Origin: Angiostrongylus vasorum | Lineage: Eukaryota; Nematoda; Chromadorea; Rhabditida; Metastrongylidae | Assembly (NCBI GenBank): GCA_018806985.1 | Contig: JADANN010000174.1 | Coordinates: 3,686,501-3,750,500, forward strand | Length of the DNA: 64,000 bases | Direction of reading: 5' to 3' | Part shown: one piece after another, positions 63,765-64,000 of the stretch | Numbering within the stretch: position 1 is the stretch's first letter | How the letters are laid out: every line of letters starts with the position of its first letter | Program-made: the position numbers and the translations under genes | Notes under the pieces: model-generated | Told to the model about the DNA's origin: nothing | Databases searched by the model: none | What the model saw: only the letters and a program-made list of their open reading frames with translations

Positions 63765-64000
63765 AAAAAATTGACGTTTCGGCGTATTTCGCCTTCTTCA
63801 GAGCAGGGAAACATCAAGCTGACACGCAATCCACTCAGACGGATGCTTTATAACCACAGCAGACAGATAAAACTTAGTAGACAAATTCTCATCAGCACAA
63901 TAAACAGCTTCCTTTAAACACACCGTTTCGCTCGTTGTAAGTCTTCCAGTTGCTGGAGACCAGCACCACAGAATACCACATGGGTGAGGAACGTGTCTGA
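63765..64000 (+). mobile_element. Penelope-like terminal repeat running off the window
   Basis: GACGTTTCGGCG...CGCCTTCTTCAGAGC at 63774-63804 matches the left terminal repeat at 14.7 kb. On the minus strand it has the hammerhead core (CTGAAGA 63795-63801, GAAA 63777-63780). By analogy the body would continue to the right beyond base 64000. Confidence 0.6.

Overview
The window is AT-rich, intron-bearing animal DNA, most likely from a strongylid (hookworm-like) nematode. The reasons are C. elegans-style splice acceptors (TTTNCAG-like), RTE-type non-LTR retrotransposons, Penelope-like elements, several tRNA-derived SINE families, and an exact 22/22 copy of the nematode spliced leader SL1 (minus strand, 57177-57198). 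The phylum call is strong; the hookworm call is inference.

I see one convincing host protein-coding gene. It runs on the + strand from about 25.7 kb (5' end not found) to a stop at 43180 and encodes a SUV39/G9a-type histone H3K9 methyltransferase. Sixteen exons splice in consistent phase to give at least 509 residues: a low-complexity N-terminus, a chromodomain-like segment split by a 2 kb intron, a nine-cysteine pre-SET cluster, a SET domain and a post-SET cysteine motif. Its introns (up to 4.9 kb) are filled with RTE copies, SINEs, foldback elements, (TA)n tracts and unnamed repeats.

Layout. 0-12 kb: mostly unrecognised sequence with scattered SINEs and an RTE 3' fragment. 12-16.5 kb: two Penelope-like elements (one with inverted terminal repeats carrying hammerhead-ribozyme cores) and an RTE. 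16.5-25.7 kb: SINEs, RTE 3' ends, ~330 bp repeats, and a SINE interrupted by an inverted pair of another repeat. 25.7-43.2 kb: the methyltransferase gene. 43.2-53 kb: several RTE copies, one nearly full length on the minus strand. 53-64 kb: SINEs, Penelope fragments and a family of long-armed repeats. The most complete of these (60126-63225) has ~0.9 kb inverted arms, and in all family members an SL1-like sequence lies at the inner edge of the arm.

The best candidates for something undescribed are the SL1-bearing repeat family and the divergent SET enzyme. All transposon reading frames examined are broken by stops, frameshifts or deletions. No rRNA, convincing tRNA gene or CRISPR array was seen.
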